64,000 nucleotides of DNA, taken from assembly GCA_030141605.1 (NCBI GenBank), contig JAQGDQ010000377.1, positions 64,001 to 128,000 of the forward strand, given 5' to 3'. A program made the translations under genes and the position numbers. A model generated the notes under the pieces. It was not told where the DNA came from and made no database searches. It saw nothing but the letters and a program-made list of their open reading frames with translations. Of the stretch, positions 1-11,699 are shown one piece after another; the first letter of the stretch is position 1; every line of letters begins with the position of its first letter. Origin of the DNA: Tubiluchus corallicola (Eukaryota; Priapulida; Priapulimorpha; Priapulimorphida; Tubiluchidae).

Positions 1-3000
1 TGCAGGAGAATAGTGGTGTTGATGCTGTATATATATGTGATAACTTTAGTACAATTATTCGTGGTGATAGTGAGGCATTTTAACACCTTGCTGAATTACA
101 AGCAATCGTATTATCCTCCTACCTGTTTTTATTGTTTATTGCTTATTTATTTCACATCAACACAAATACACAATTAATACATTAAAAGAAACAAAAAGTT
201 ATCAATAATTCAATGAATAACAAACAGTAAGATACTTAATAGGAAGCAAATTTTGGTGAAAATGATTTAAACTGTCTTTAGACGTAAGTCAACCTATGGT
301 AAACAAAGATAGTGATATCGCTACTTCCTTTAATACTGGTGTGTAAACAACGTTATGTACAGCATCATTACAAATATACTAACTTGACTCTCAATACACT
401 GTGGGGTTGAATGATAAACAAGAGAATTATCCCTGTTGTATGTTGCTTAGTAAATTCGTATACAGTTTACTTTGAGCACATAACTAGTTTAGATATATCA
501 TTGTTTAGGTTTGCTATATACACAAATGTAAATGTGTTGCGGGCAATCAAAAAGCAAGGCTTGTCAGATTGTTCCACACTGTGAAAGAAAAAAAGTAATG
601 AAAATAATCTAAAAATTTAAATTACTTAATTTTATTTAATTAAATTTTAAGTACTAAAACTCTGCATACCAAGTCCAGTTCCAGGAAAACCCCATCCTAC
701 GCCAGTAACGTCTTCGTTAACATAGTCGCCAGTGTAACAAACAGGTATTTTCGCAGGCTTAATGAAATCAGTAAATCTTACGGGTTCATCCATTCTCACT
801 AGCGCAATGTCATGGTTTTTATAACTGATGCTAACATTGTATTCAGGATGTATTCTATAATAAGATATCTGTAACGAAAAAACGTAACTAGAATTATCTA
901 TTCGACAGATTTGTGGTTCTTGTTTAACATAGTGATTCAGTGCTTACTAACATTACATTGTATTTGAACGGTGTTTCATAATTACACTTGTAAGTAATTA
1001 ATTCAGCAATTTTAATTTATGAAAAATAGATTATAAAACATATGAAAAATTAACAAATCGAGAATAATTATTTTATTTGTTTACAGTTACATCCATTTCG
1101 CCATTCAGTAGCTAGATGGGCACTAATTCTTGCATTTCGGAAACACATTGCATAAAAAGGTGCTGTACCTCTCAATTCAGGTGTGTTAGTTTCGGAGAGT
1201 AGTCAGAAAAAGTTATAGTAGCAGTAGTTTGTAGTAGAAAAGGTTACCGGTTTGCTAGTCCAAATCTGCGTTAGAAATCTTTGCTTTCTAAAAACTCTTT
1301 GCACTTCTGTTGCTATATTTATACTGTAACAGCAAATCTATGTCATGGAAAACCTTTGAAATAAGTGATAAATTGTTATTGTTGGCATCCTTCTGACTCG
1401 GAAGACAATGGAGTGTGCGCCAAGAGAGTCAGTTATTGATCACATTGATGGAGCTGCAGCGTCGACTGTGGCTGAGCAGTCCGAACCTTGAACCACTGGA
1501 GTGACCTCACCAGGGTGCACACCTGGGCAAGACAACAGGAACCCCCTCTCTTCCTCGCTGGTGTAGTCCAAAGGAAAGCGGAGCGATACGTTTGGCACCA
1601 GGTTGGCTGCAGGAGCTGCCGGGGTCAGTGAGCATGCTGCACTGGTCCGCCTTCGGGGCTCCACTCCTGATTTGGAAGGTTTACTCCTCTACACATGGCC
1701 GTTGGGTCACTTGACCTCCTCCGCCCTCTAGCCGTTGGCTGCTTGCCCAGCTCCTCCGCCTAGTGTCGAGATACAGTGTGGGCACCCCGCAAACTTACAG
1801 CACTTGGTATTCCTAGGAGGTCACCATCCAAGTACTAACCAGACTCTACGTTGCTTAACTTCGGTTAAAATGATAAAAATAGACAAAAAATTAGGTTCAC
1901 CAGGTGTCTGTTGAAAATTGCAAAATGATATGATCAGCATACATGTAGAAACAACATTCCGAACTTTTACAATATGGGTTTTTTGCAGCATAAAGCAAAT
2001 GCAGTTTATTTTACAGTATAACGTGGACCGAAAAGCATTATTAAAGCAATGGAATAGAACTTCCATTGTACTTGTGGTAGTAAAATAATAGTTGTTTCTG
2101 ATGAACTAAAGTCTGTTTATGACAGTTGTTATAACTGCTTGCTGGTTATTGTTGTTTATTGTGTTGGTGGCTATGGCTCGTGAAGATAGTAGAACAGCCA
2201 CGATGGACATGGCAAACTATCAAGACTTTATTTATCAAACTGCACATTTGTTAAAGATCAAACACAACACGGTAAATATAAGATGATATCAATGCCAACC
2301 CTCCATCTTCAAGTCAGTTCCTAACCTCCCGAGGTGCGGACCTCGAAATCCTCTTGTCAAACTACCTAATGCGCCCTGAGCTTCTGCGCATAAAGATTAC
2401 ATCATCAATCTTTACTTCGGACTCAGCCAATCGAACATCAGCAGATCATCACGTGACATGCGACACCTAACTGGGCTTCTAGCCACGACGATTGTTTAAT
2501 CTTGCATCGCCAAGGACCTGTATTTATTAATTTGGTAATTTAATTACTGATTTGATCTTTAATCACTATCTTAAACAGCTTTCCTTTTCTCTGGTAATTA
2601 TGAACGTATTTTGATCGCTTGGAGAAAGCATTACGCAAAAAAGTGTGGCAAAAAATTGGATCTTCCAAAATGCTAATTAATATGTCCATTGTGATTTTTA
2701 TATCAGGCATTCCTCATAGTGACACTCAGTATGATCAGTAATATACATTTATAATATTATCGTGAATGTTGTTACACAAAAACAAATCTTACCGAACGCG
2801 TTACTGATGACTCGAACAACTTCTTACTTCCGAGAAAAATTCTCAAGTTTTCTGCTATTCCTTGCCTGAAAAAATGACCACAGTGATTCATATACAATGT
2901 GTACACTTAGTCCTGGGTGTGAACAGTAAAAAATAAACATCTGATGGAAAGCTAGTGATGTTAAAATGTAGTACGTTATACGTAGATTTGTCTGCCGTGT

Positions 3001-6000
3001 TTAGTAGCAGAAAATTTTCTTAAATAAACGATCTCAGTACCATCAGTACCATCATCTACACGTCCTTTCTATGAATAGTTATGAGTTATGCTTATGTTTA
3101 TCTTATCTTATCTTATCTTATCTTATCTTATCTTATCTTATCTTATCTTATCTTATCTTATCTTATCGTATCGTATCGTATCGTATCTTATCTTATCTTA
3201 TCTTATCTTATCTTATCTTATCTTATCTTATCTTATCTTATCTTATCTTATCTTATCTTATCTTATCTTATCTTATCTTATCTTATCTTATCTTATCTTA
3301 TCTTATCTTATCTTATCTTATCTTATCTTATCTTATCTTATCTTATCTTATCTTATCTTATCTTATCTTATCTTATCTTATCTTATCTTATCTTATCTTA
3401 TCTTATCTTATCTTATCTTATCTTATCTTATCTTATCTTATCTTATGCTTATCTTTTCACACTTTTCCTACACACTTCGTGTGTCCAACGATTTTTGATG
3501 GGCAATTCATTTATAAGAAAAGCAGACATACATACTCTAAAAGACAGTGAGCAGCCGTCAAGATCCAAACTTTGTCAAGGAGGGTTCCTCCGCAATAAGC
3601 GACGTCACCACCCTTTACAAATCCAACCTTTGAGAAAACAATTTACAAAATAAGTTGTATTGGTTGTGATGGAATTTGTCTTCTGCATAATTTCATACAA
3701 GTAATTTTTTGCAGTAAAATGGTGCTCGAATTTGTTTATGAAGAACTGAAGATGGTCGATTGACACCAAAAAGCGATCATGCAGAAAATGGATAGTGTGA
3801 AAGTTGTAACTGTATATTTAGGTGCTGCCATCTATTGATTCGTTACTTTAACATTTACTAGTTCGATTCACCCCTTAATGCAATTGTTCAGTCCAGTGAA
3901 TATGCAAACTCACTGGATCTCCCCTATTTTCACTGTAATGGGATATGTGAAGCCAAGTTCTTGCATAGTTCTCTACCTATATAAACTGGCTAGATTTCAC
4001 TGCTAGTCACTCTCTGTCTCAGGCAGTGCAGTCGTGCAACTCATGAGACTCACTGTCTCTCTGTCATAGGCAGTGCAGTCGTGCAACTCATGGGACACAC
4101 TGTCTCTCTGTCTCAGGCAGTGCAGTCGTGCAACTCATGGGACACACTGTCTCTCTGTCACACACTCAGTGCTGTGCAGCAGTTGTGATCATCATTTTAC
4201 TTGTGCATTTTACTGTGTATTTAGTGCAATAAAAGTGTTTCAGTTTTGTGCAAACATGTAATCTGGTGTTTAGTTGTTTTCTACAAGTGTTCCATTTCAA
4301 CTTCACAAATATCTTTCACAGATAGAATAGTTTTCTTGCGTCTACTGCTGTCACATGCGAGACTGAATTATTTTGATGATGTTTACGAGAAAATAAGTAT
4401 AAGCTTTGGTTTTCATAAACAAAAACATAATGTATGTAAAAATTGGTCCCTGAAATGCGATAACCAAAAGGGTTATGCTGAGTGCGAGCACATGTCCTTA
4501 GGTTGTACTGAAGCATATCGCTAAGCATCGGCCGACCAGCTAAGTGGCACCTGGCATTTGTTAGTATATGTAGTTTGTACTAGAGAGAAAAGAATTATGT
4601 AATAAATATGAAAAAGGAAAAGTTAGGTAGGTCAGTAAGAACAGGATAGCGCTAAAAACAGTTTGGAGAAAGAAGGTCATGGGAGTAGGTTTACACATTA
4701 TAGTTTTAGTTTTTTGAAAGGTAATTATATTCTCATTTTTGCAGGAGTGTAATTATAATCATAAAATAATCTGTATTAATGGAGAGAAATTTTGTATGTA
4801 TATAGTTACGATATTTTTCGAGGAATATGCTATGAAAGGAGTAAGGAATACAAAAAGGCAAGTACAAATACAGATTTTTGGAGTCATCAGGAGGAACTTG
4901 AGAGTTGAGTTTCTGCCGCTAAGTATAAGCTTTGTATGTTTAATATGTTGAGGATATTAAGGTTTTTTGGTCAAAATTAATTGGGACTTCTGCAGGATAT
5001 GTTTATTGCAGACCATGTGATTGCAAATACTGCAATTCTGATTAACTTGCTGGTCATTGAAAATTTTTTTCTTTTTACACAATATTGTGTTAATGCCCAT
5101 ACAATGAGTCTTTGCAAATAAAAACAGCTAACAGATCAATTAAGAAGAGGTCTTAAGCTTTGTAATGATCACGAAAAGGATATTTTTGGGCTTTGTGCAA
5201 TTTTGCTAAATTTATTAAGCGCTTATCCTGTTTTGTTCAGTAAGTGAAGCGTTTTTATGGGGCTAAAAGCGGATTTTTGTGAAGTAGTTAAATTAGTTCC
5301 CCGCTTAAATAAAAACAGTGCATATCTTCAAATAACTAATAAAATGTCCAAATGGAATATGTTATTATGCAAATGCAGGACATGAGCTTTTTGTGCACGA
5401 AGGATTTCGTAAGAGAATTGTGCAAAATTTTACACGCAGGTTAGCTATAATGGCGCTTGTGACACGCCGCTGTTATGTTCATTGTCCTGCTGTAGCTGCT
5501 ATCACTGCGGGAATGGGCATTGCTAAAGTTGACTTTGCTACAGTGACTAGCTACAGCGCCATCTAGGGGTGAGGTAAAAAACAATGCAAGTGCGTAACTG
5601 CCCCTCTTCCAGTCGTATCGTATCACTTGATATTGCAACTAAATGAAGGGCATCAAAGGAAATCTTAATTATTTTGAGCAGGTTGTGTCGGTTTCTCTTC
5701 TAATTTCAAAGAGGTAAAATGTACTATCTCTGTCTCATTGCCCGTGTTAAGTCACGAAATTTTAGAAAAATTGGTAAATCTTCTTCAGCCAGAGGCAGAA
5801 ACTTCTCTGCCTTTAACGATGTTTTGAGTAAGATGGCAAATAGTAGCTGCAATGGACACATCCTGCAGACATCTTTTTTTTTAAAAAGTCAATAATAATG
5901 TCGCAACACACTGGGCTTTCACTTTATTTCTCATAAATATCAGCAAAGTTTAAACTGTAACAGGCAACAAATACTTCTGGAATGAAAAGGAAAGAGTACT

Positions 6001-8464
6001 TTCCACTATTTTTCACAATGTTAAGGAAAGAATACTTTCCACTATTTTTCAATCTTAAGAGAAGAGTACTTTTCACTATTTTCACAATCTTAAGGAAAGA
6101 ATACTTTCCACTATTTTTCACAATCTTAAGGAAAGAATACTTTCCACTATTTTTCAATCTTAAGAAAAGAGTACTTTCCACTATTTTTCACAATCTTAAG
6201 GAAGAATACTTTCCACTATTTTTCAATCTTAAGAAAAGAGTACTTTTCACTATTTTTCACAATCTTAAGGAAAGAATACTTTCCACTATTTTTCACAATC
6301 TTAAGGAAAGAATACTTTCCACTATTTTTCAATTTTAAGAAAAGAGTACTTTTCACTATTTTCACAATTTTATGAAAAGAATACTTCAGCTATTTTACAA
6401 TCTTAAGAAAAGAAAACTTTTCACTGTTTTTGCAATCCTTTCATTCATTACGATAAATTATGCGTTTACAGGTATATCGTGGTTTACAGGTACAGGTGAG
6501 ATACACAGAATCTCTGTTGATGTTTATGAGAAAATAAGTAAAAATACAATAAAATAATTATAATCTTTGTTATTCAGATTGTATTAAAAACTTTTTGTGT
6601 ATCTTTGGAAAACAGTTAGTAGTCCATTTTAGATACTAATTTTCATGTATTCTTGCCTTAGTGAATTACTGCAGTAGCATTGATTGAGAATTGCACATGT
6701 AAAATATTGCATTCAATTTTGAACACACCGTGAATGAAAATTCTTTCGGCGCTACGTCGACTCCAGTTCTAATCCTTGGTTCTGCAGTCTGTCCTATAAA
6801 CAATTTGCAATATTAACCTTACATACAGGGTGGCAAGAAATAACAGACACATTAGACAATGCTAGGCAAGATGAGAAGTTCATGTAAATTATGTTTTAAA
6901 TACTTTTCCCATTTTTTCTGATATTATAACACATTTTCCAATTTTATCACAGTTGAAAAAATGACTGGTCTGTTCAGAAACTCGTGAACGAGAAGAATGT
7001 CTATCAGAGTTGCACAAGCAAAACTTTCTATCTAAATCAGATTTAGAACTTTCATTTCCTTTTGTTGGATTTACCTGTTTCCTTTTTTCTTTCCCACGTC
7101 GGTCCCACTGTCCCCCACAGGGGACTTGAGGTTTTAATTGGCATAACTCTCTTAAATCGCTTTTAATCAAATGGAGACCCGAAGGCCCGTGTAGAGGACA
7201 TGTAGCTGCTGCCATCTGTACAAAAATTTAGGAAGCTCCATTCAATAAATTGGTCTGGTATCCAGTTAAAATGGGAGTAAGCGGAGGAAAACAGGTAAAA
7301 TATGCTTCTTTACAACTTTTGATGGGTAAACGGATAGTTTAGTTTATATGTACAACAATCCAAGATACGTTTAATTGTGCTTTAAGCTTCGTACACGCGA
7401 ACACTCGCTTCTGATAACCAGTTTTCGGCGTTGTCCCCTAGAGGGGACATTATATATATATTCATAAGGGGATTTATAACGATCAGAAAACTCTGGGACC
7501 GACGAGGATATATAAAAGGTTTTGTAATTCCCTGACACCCTTTACCTTTATGCTACCATGCACATTGAAATACATTTTAATATTCATACATGTATACATA
7601 ATTACTTTATTAATTAGTGTTGATCCACATATCCTATTCGTATCCAAAAATGGTATATTCGTATCCGATACCATCCGGTAGTTATAAAAACATGATATTC
7701 GCAAATGTTCTCTATCCGGTCTCCGTAATGTGCAATTGAAAACGGTTTTCGAAAATTTAGCAGCAGAAAATAGATAATAAAACTTTGCCAAAAAGCTTAG
7801 GGATCATCTTAGCCTATGTTTGTGTTTTCAAGACGAATATTTTACACTCATCTTTTTTCGTTTGTGTGTCATGTGTATCCTTGGGCTTGGTATTTTAAGA
7901 TGATAGACTAAATGAAAGCGCTAAGGTTTGCAAACGTGTACTACCTTTCTTTCATATATATATACGTCGACTCCAGTTCTAATGCTTTACATATATATAC
8001 ATGCATGTAAAGAATTGGAAAATGTCTGATCATGTCAATCATGTTCTGGGGTAATCATGTACGTAATTATGAATAAATAAATTGCATATTTATATTTGTA
8101 TAAATATATGTGTTTGTATATATATATATATATATATATACATGTTTGTATGTATATATTTATTTATACGTATGTATTTGTACATAATATATGCATATTC
8201 TATTTATTTATCACATATGAACATGATTAAACCAAAAAATGATTAAATGGTCAGACATCTTCCAATTTCTGTAAAGGATCTAATTTGTTCACTTAGTTGG
8301 TATGAATAACGTGCCATTGACAGAGACTAACCTTTGTGAGACGAGCCACTAGATGTAGCTGTAGTAGATGTAGAAGATGGAGCAGACAGACATTCATCAA
8401 ACCAAAACCTTGCGGAAAACACTAATAATAGCGTAGCCACTAGTGCTGTCTTGGAGGATGACAT
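1..8464 (-). CDS. Secreted trypsin-like (S1) serine protease SP-A, 3' end off window
   Basis: An S1-family serine protease split into small exons. I place exons at 8464-8332 (signal peptide MSSSKTALVATLLLVFSA, then a Ser/Thr-rich propeptide), 6793-6729 (activation region EPRIRTGVDV, cut expected after PR), 3627-3536 (catalytic His in LTAAHC), 2865-2793 (LRIFLGSKKLF) and 868-670 (catalytic Asp in [13 protein letters not shown], then GVGWGFPGTG). Splice phases 1-0-2-0-1 agree across these and match SP-C at 50.5-57.0 kb exon by exon. A further exon from 90 leftwards resembles SP-C exon 6 (VLKCLTITTNNC), but its readable frame does not fit the phase of the donor I chose at 669. So either that boundary is wrong or the gene is damaged. 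The exon with the catalytic Ser is not in the window. The extracellular protease role is family knowledge; the substrate is unknown. Confidence 0.75.
670..868 (-). CDS. SP-A exon 5 (catalytic Asp exon)
   Basis: This exon reads ISYYRIHPEYN, then [15 protein letters not shown] with the catalytic Asp, then IPVCY and GVGWGFPGTG. The acceptor is cag at 871-869 and the donor is GTATGC at 669. It corresponds to SP-C exon 5 (52859-53042). Confidence 0.8.
1085..1200 (+). repeat. Dispersed repeat family C, short copy
   Basis: The segment holds a motif set (TTTCGCCATTCAGTAGCTAG, GATGGGCACTA, CATTTCGGAAACRCRTTGCA, TACCTYTCARTTCAG) that recurs at 25.38-25.64 kb (reverse strand), 41.63-42.22, 48.66-48.99 and 53.72-54.18 kb. 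It is non-coding, probably a non-autonomous transposon, and lies in the SP-A intron between exons 5 and 4. Confidence 0.65.
1400..1790 (-). repeat. GC-rich body adjoining the 5S-like segment; possible SINE/LINE 5' part
   Basis: On the minus strand this block directly follows the 5S-like segment and is clearly more GC-rich than its AT-rich surroundings. It contains a 74-codon open frame without recognisable domains. The simplest reading is the rest of a 5S-promoted retroposon. I do not recognise the family. Confidence 0.4.
1791..1866 (-). pseudogene. 5S rRNA 3'-half (5S-derived SINE head or 5S pseudogene)
   Basis: Read on the minus strand it gives GAAGTTAAGCAAC, then GGTTAGTACTTGGATGG, then GGAATACCAAGTGCTGTA. 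This follows the second half of metazoan 5S rRNA in order and spacing, including the internal control region (A-box, C-box) used by TFIIIA and Pol III. The first 40-45 nt of 5S are missing. GC-rich sequence continues downstream to about 1400, so a 5S-derived SINE (SINE3-like) or a 5S-promoted LINE 5' end fits better than a plain pseudogene. Confidence 0.7.
2793..3627 (-). CDS. SP-A exons 3 (3536-3627) and 4 (2793-2865)
   Basis: Exon 3 reads VGFVKGGDVAYCGGTLLDK and then WILTAAHCLLE, with the catalytic His. Its acceptor is AAG ahead of 3627 and its donor GTATGT at 3535. Exon 4 reads QGIAENLRIFLGSKKLF and then SSVTRS, with acceptor TTTTTTCAG and donor GTAAGA at 2792. Both have close counterparts in SP-C at 55239-55327 and 54424-54496. 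Confidence 0.8.
3098..3446 (+). repeat. (CTTAT)n pentanucleotide array
   Basis: About 350 bp of near-perfect CTTAT repeat with a short CGTAT variant patch near 3167-3186. Because the unit is 5 bp, all three forward frames stay open, giving three false ORFs. It lies in the SP-A intron after exon 3, 90 bp from that exon. Confidence 0.95.
3805..4307 (+). mobile_element. Solo-LTR-like element, copy 1
   Basis: Aligns with 8611-8975 along most of its length: both start TGTAACTGTATATTT, share GGTGCTGCCATCTATTGA, GTGAATATGC, CACTGGATCTC and TACCTATATA, then carry a TATA-like box and AATAAA about 240 bp later, and end near CTACAA..TTCAACT. That is LTR layout (U3 TATA, R/U5 polyA). No internal region or clear target duplication is visible. 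Both copies lie in SP-A territory. Confidence 0.55.
4012..4165 (+). repeat. Three tandem copies of a ~48-bp unit inside the LTR-like element
   Basis: The unit TCTCAGGCAGTGCAGTCGTG followed by CAACTCATGGGACACACTG repeats three times with few mismatches. It is absent from the related element at 8.6 kb, so it expanded after the copies split. Confidence 0.8.
4310..5980. other. Intron of SP-A without recognisable coding
   Basis: AT-rich, with short open frames only. A more GC-rich block at 5440-5640 contains the partly inverted motifs ATGGCGCTTGTG and CAGCGCCATCTAG and may be a small transposon remnant. I see no gene. Confidence 0.5.
5983..6425 (+). repeat. ~36-bp minisatellite
   Basis: About 12 imperfect copies of AAGGAAAGAATACTTTCCAC followed by TATTTTTCACAATCTT, alternating with variants reading AAGAAAAGAGTACTTT. 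Each unit contains the self-complementary GAAAG..CTTTC core. The open frames on both strands (KEYFPLFF repeats) are by-products. It sits in the SP-A intron between exons 2 and 3. Confidence 0.9.
6729..6793 (-). CDS. SP-A exon 2 (zymogen activation exon)
   Basis: Encodes QTAEPRIRTGVDVAPKEFSF with acceptor TATAG and donor GTGTGT. SP-C exon 2 is the same length (65 nt) and reads [18 protein letters not shown]. The Ile after Arg is the expected new N-terminus after zymogen cleavage. Confidence 0.8.
6889..7215 (-). pseudogene. Possible retroelement gag zinc-finger fragment
   Basis: A 108-codon minus-strand frame contains CPLHGPSGLHLIKSDLRELC, which resembles the CPLH...H...C spacing seen in BEL/Pao gag-type sequences, then basic and Ser-rich residues. 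It lies in intron 1 of SP-A, is short and has no partner domain. This is a weak identification. Confidence 0.25.
7964..7983 (+). repeat. 20-bp exact copy of part of SP-A exon 2, inside intron 1
   Basis: ACGTCGACTCCAGTTCTAAT occurs here and again inside exon 2 near 6751, where on the minus strand it encodes part of the activation segment. It sits among TATA-rich simple sequence, so it looks like template-jump or repair filler rather than an exon. Confidence 0.75.
8095..8215. repeat. AT-rich (TA)n/(TATG)n simple sequence
   Basis: A run of TA dinucleotides with interspersed TGTATGTATAT motifs in SP-A intron 1. Confidence 0.8.
8332..8464 (-). CDS. SP-A exon 1 (signal peptide)
   Basis: ATG at 8464 is followed by a hydrophobic core (TALVATLLLVFSA) and WFDECLSAPS, then a Ser/Thr-rich stretch. 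Its donor GTTAGT is preceded by AAAG. SP-C exon 1 has the matching [11 protein letters not shown] and the same donor, which fixes this start. Confidence 0.8.
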
Positions 8465-8610
8465 TTCTGAAAATGTTTAATGGAAAGGAGCAGAACGGAA
8501 AATAAATAAAAAACACAGAAGTTTGTAAACATGGCAGCTGATCTAATGAAACCATGAATGACGTTTTGCACTTTGATGAGATTGGAATCATTGGAAAGTG
8601 GCGTGGAAGT

Positions 8611-8975
8611 TGTAACTGTATATTTTTAGGTGCTGCCATCTATTGACTAATCATTTTACATTTTACTAGCCAAACTCACCCCTAGTATAATTGTACGGTC
8701 CAGTGAATATGCGTACTCACTGGATCTCTCCCTATTTTTACTGTAATGGTATTTGTGAAGCCAAGTTTGCATAGTTACCTCTACCTATATATACTGGCTG
8801 GATTTTACTTCTAGCCACTGCCTCACTCTCAGTGATCAGTGCAGGACACTCTTGTCCTCAGTGTGCAGTGTAGCAGTCATTCTACATATGTGTATGTAGT
8901 CTAATAAACCTTTTGAGTTTTGTGCAGATATGCAGTACAGTGTTTTATTCTTTTTCTACAAAGTGTTCAACTACA
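8611..8975 (+). mobile_element. Solo-LTR-like element, copy 2
   Basis: Counterpart of 3805-4307. It has TATATATACTGG, AATAAACC and the same start and end motifs, and lacks the tandem insert. It lies about 150 bp 5' of the SP-A signal-peptide exon, so its TATA and polyA signals run antisense to the SP-A promoter region. Confidence 0.55.
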
Positions 8976-11699
8976 ACCTAATACATGACTTTCACAAGTG
9001 GTACGCATTTGCAACATATTTATCTTGTCATGTCATGAGCCGAATTTTCACAAGACACTCTTCCTACCCTTTTCAACATTCTTTTCTCCATCGCTTCTAT
9101 CCTTGCTTTGCACAACTTTGTTTTAAATTGCCCAAAACCCTCGAGGGTTTTTGTTCTTTTTTCTCAATATTTGGACGAGTTTACAATGGTGCAAGTACCT
9201 AACAAGTTTTACTTCCATTTATTATTTACGCTGTCATATCAGATATAATCATTATTATTAATGCCTTAGTAATATAGTAAGTATATATGAAAAAGTAATA
9301 TAAAAGGAATTAATTTTTCAGTCTTTCTTGTTATTGTATTTGTATTTACACTTCCAAATAAACTTATTATACATCTTATAATAAATATACACGCATCAAT
9401 CGTGCAATCGGGTATGATCGTGAAAAGGTCAAAGGTTAAGCATACCAGACAACGCATTTGTGTACACTTGACAATGCCGAGATATTGTAATAGTAGTAAT
9501 TGTAATAGTTTTGGCAGTTGGCTAGAACCTTACCTAATATAATTTCTTATTCCCACGCAAGAGCCTGCTAGTAAATCACTCTATGCACAGATTAATGCAT
9601 AATTAAGTAGAGTCCACATAAAACAACTGAACTTATCAAACTCATGCGTCAGACAGCTTCGCAATACGCACATATCATGTGACGGTTGTTGTTAAGACAA
9701 ATTGTAAACTTTTACCTGCATCAACTGCGCGTGCGCACAACGAAACTGTAAAAATGACTATGGAGCCTAGAGGATGAAGAACTACAGATCAATGTTTTTC
9801 TATTAGTAAAGAAATAGATTTGTAATTTTGATGAAGCCATTGTATGACAAATTACCAAAGCGATTCTTTGTCTATCTACGTCAATTATTTTGAACTAAAT
9901 TTAGATTCTGATTGGTTAACGACGTTTGGCAATTCTGAATTTTGTCAAAGTAATCAAATTCTAATAATGGTGTTATCAGTAACTATAATCGAGAGCTCAT
10001 TTAAAAACTGCAGCAATTCTGTAAATGCATTATCTGTATTACGGAACTGGCATAAAACATCATCACACTGAAAAGGCTTACTTGGCTTCTTTCGTGCTAG
10101 AAAACTAGAGACATAACGATTTACTTCACAGTACGTAAGGTAGACATGGGATTCGTGTTTGCTGTTTCGACTAAACCTCAGGTCTCGTACTAGAGGAATA
10201 AATTAATTGTTTAATTACCTAATTGACAGACAAGTACCACTGTTACATAGCATATTACTTATACAGAAATATTCTAAGGGTAAAGTTAAAACAAACAAAG
10301 CAACAAAATGAAATTACAAGATTGTAATTAGAAGCAAACATATCAGTTAGGTAAAAATTTTTTATGATATTGTAAAACGAAGACGTAGGGGCCGAAAATT
10401 TATTTAGCCTTAGGAAATATACGTGTTTTGCCGACAAGGGGTAATAAAATTATAATAAAAATCAAACAAAAGTCTAAGAACCGAATAATGAAAGCAAAAA
10501 AAGTTAAGACAACGGATCAGATATTAAACCCAAAACAAATATCTGCAAAATGCAAGAGTCCTAGAAAAGAAAACTACTAGCTCATGACGCCACCAACAAG
10601 ACACCGTACAAAACCAGACAAAAAAGCAGAATATATGGTGCTGACACCTGCAGGCAAAAATAAACACCGGTCACCAACAGTAAATCAGCAGCCGTTAACA
10701 ACCATCTTGAATAAAGATGGCCATGTAGTTTCTTTTATTATAGATAATATTTACAGTATTTTAGCCCATTGAGTATGTAGTCAAGCACTACATATGTACT
10801 TTCTAAATTTTGCAAAAACATAATGTTGTCTATCAAGTGTAATTAACTGACTAAAATTGTACAGATTTAAAACTATATTACAGTATTCGAAATAACTGGC
10901 GTTTACATGAAGACTACATAAGTGGCTAGAGCAATCAGACAATACATGTTTTCTTAAATAGGACAAACTTGCTTCCACCCAAAATCATACATTAAATCAC
11001 AGACGACAGCCAATCATACGTGGCATGCGTCATCTTCTGTTACTTAATGACGGAAAATTTGTTACTAAACTTTTTGTTAAGTGGCATTTTTACATTATAA
11101 TGTATTTTTGTAATGTAAAGTACATAATGAGCATTTTGTAACATTATGATTAATTGTCACTGCCAATTTGTGCCAAATGAACTACTGTAGGCCTACAAAT
11201 GTCTGCGTTCCTAGTGATAGACAACAAAATGTGCTCTCTGTGTTCTACAAAATGAGTGACCATACTTAGCAAGTATTTTCTAGTTTCTTCAGTAATACGG
11301 AACACTCATGAAATTTTTGACTTACCAATCTGATGAAATTACAAAAATAGAATCTGTGAAACACATTAGACAGTTACAGCTTAAATTCTAAAAGATATCT
11401 TCCATGTAACCTAATATTTTAATAACATTTTAAGTTTTTATTCATTAGTGGACAATAGTCTTTGAACAATGAGACTTCTAAAATTAATACGTCTTAGAAC
11501 TACGTAGCATAATTCTATGGATTATATAGGTCTACTTTTGTGGGAAACGAAATATACGCCACATTGTTAACTTAAAAGTATGGAATGTATTGTTGACTTT
11601 GAAAGTATTGTTTGCTTGTAGAAAAAGACAATGAAGACAATAGCAATTGTAGCGACAATGCCGATCTTCTAAACTGGAGATTATGGATGTAGAAGTCGT
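8976..11699. other. Intergenic region, no gene seen apart from a dispersed repeat
   Basis: AT-rich sequence between SP-A and LRR-1. Open frames are under 91 codons, without domain character or paired splice sites. The only structure I recognise is dispersed repeat family B at about 9400-9755. Confidence 0.6.
9400..9755 (-). repeat. Dispersed repeat family B, copy 1 (reverse)
   Basis: The reverse complement aligns with 45565-45930: both contain AACAGTTTCGTTG, GCGCAGTTG, TGCAGGT, TGCGTCTTAAC or equivalent, GTGATTTACTAGCAG, GTCAAGTGTACACAAATGC and CTTAACCTTTGACC. About 360 bp, non-coding, probably a non-autonomous transposon. Confidence 0.75.

Noticed and set aside
7483-7791. 102-codon minus frame between SP-A exons 1 and 2
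   Set aside because: No domain, signal or splice pairing; AT-rich intron sequence.
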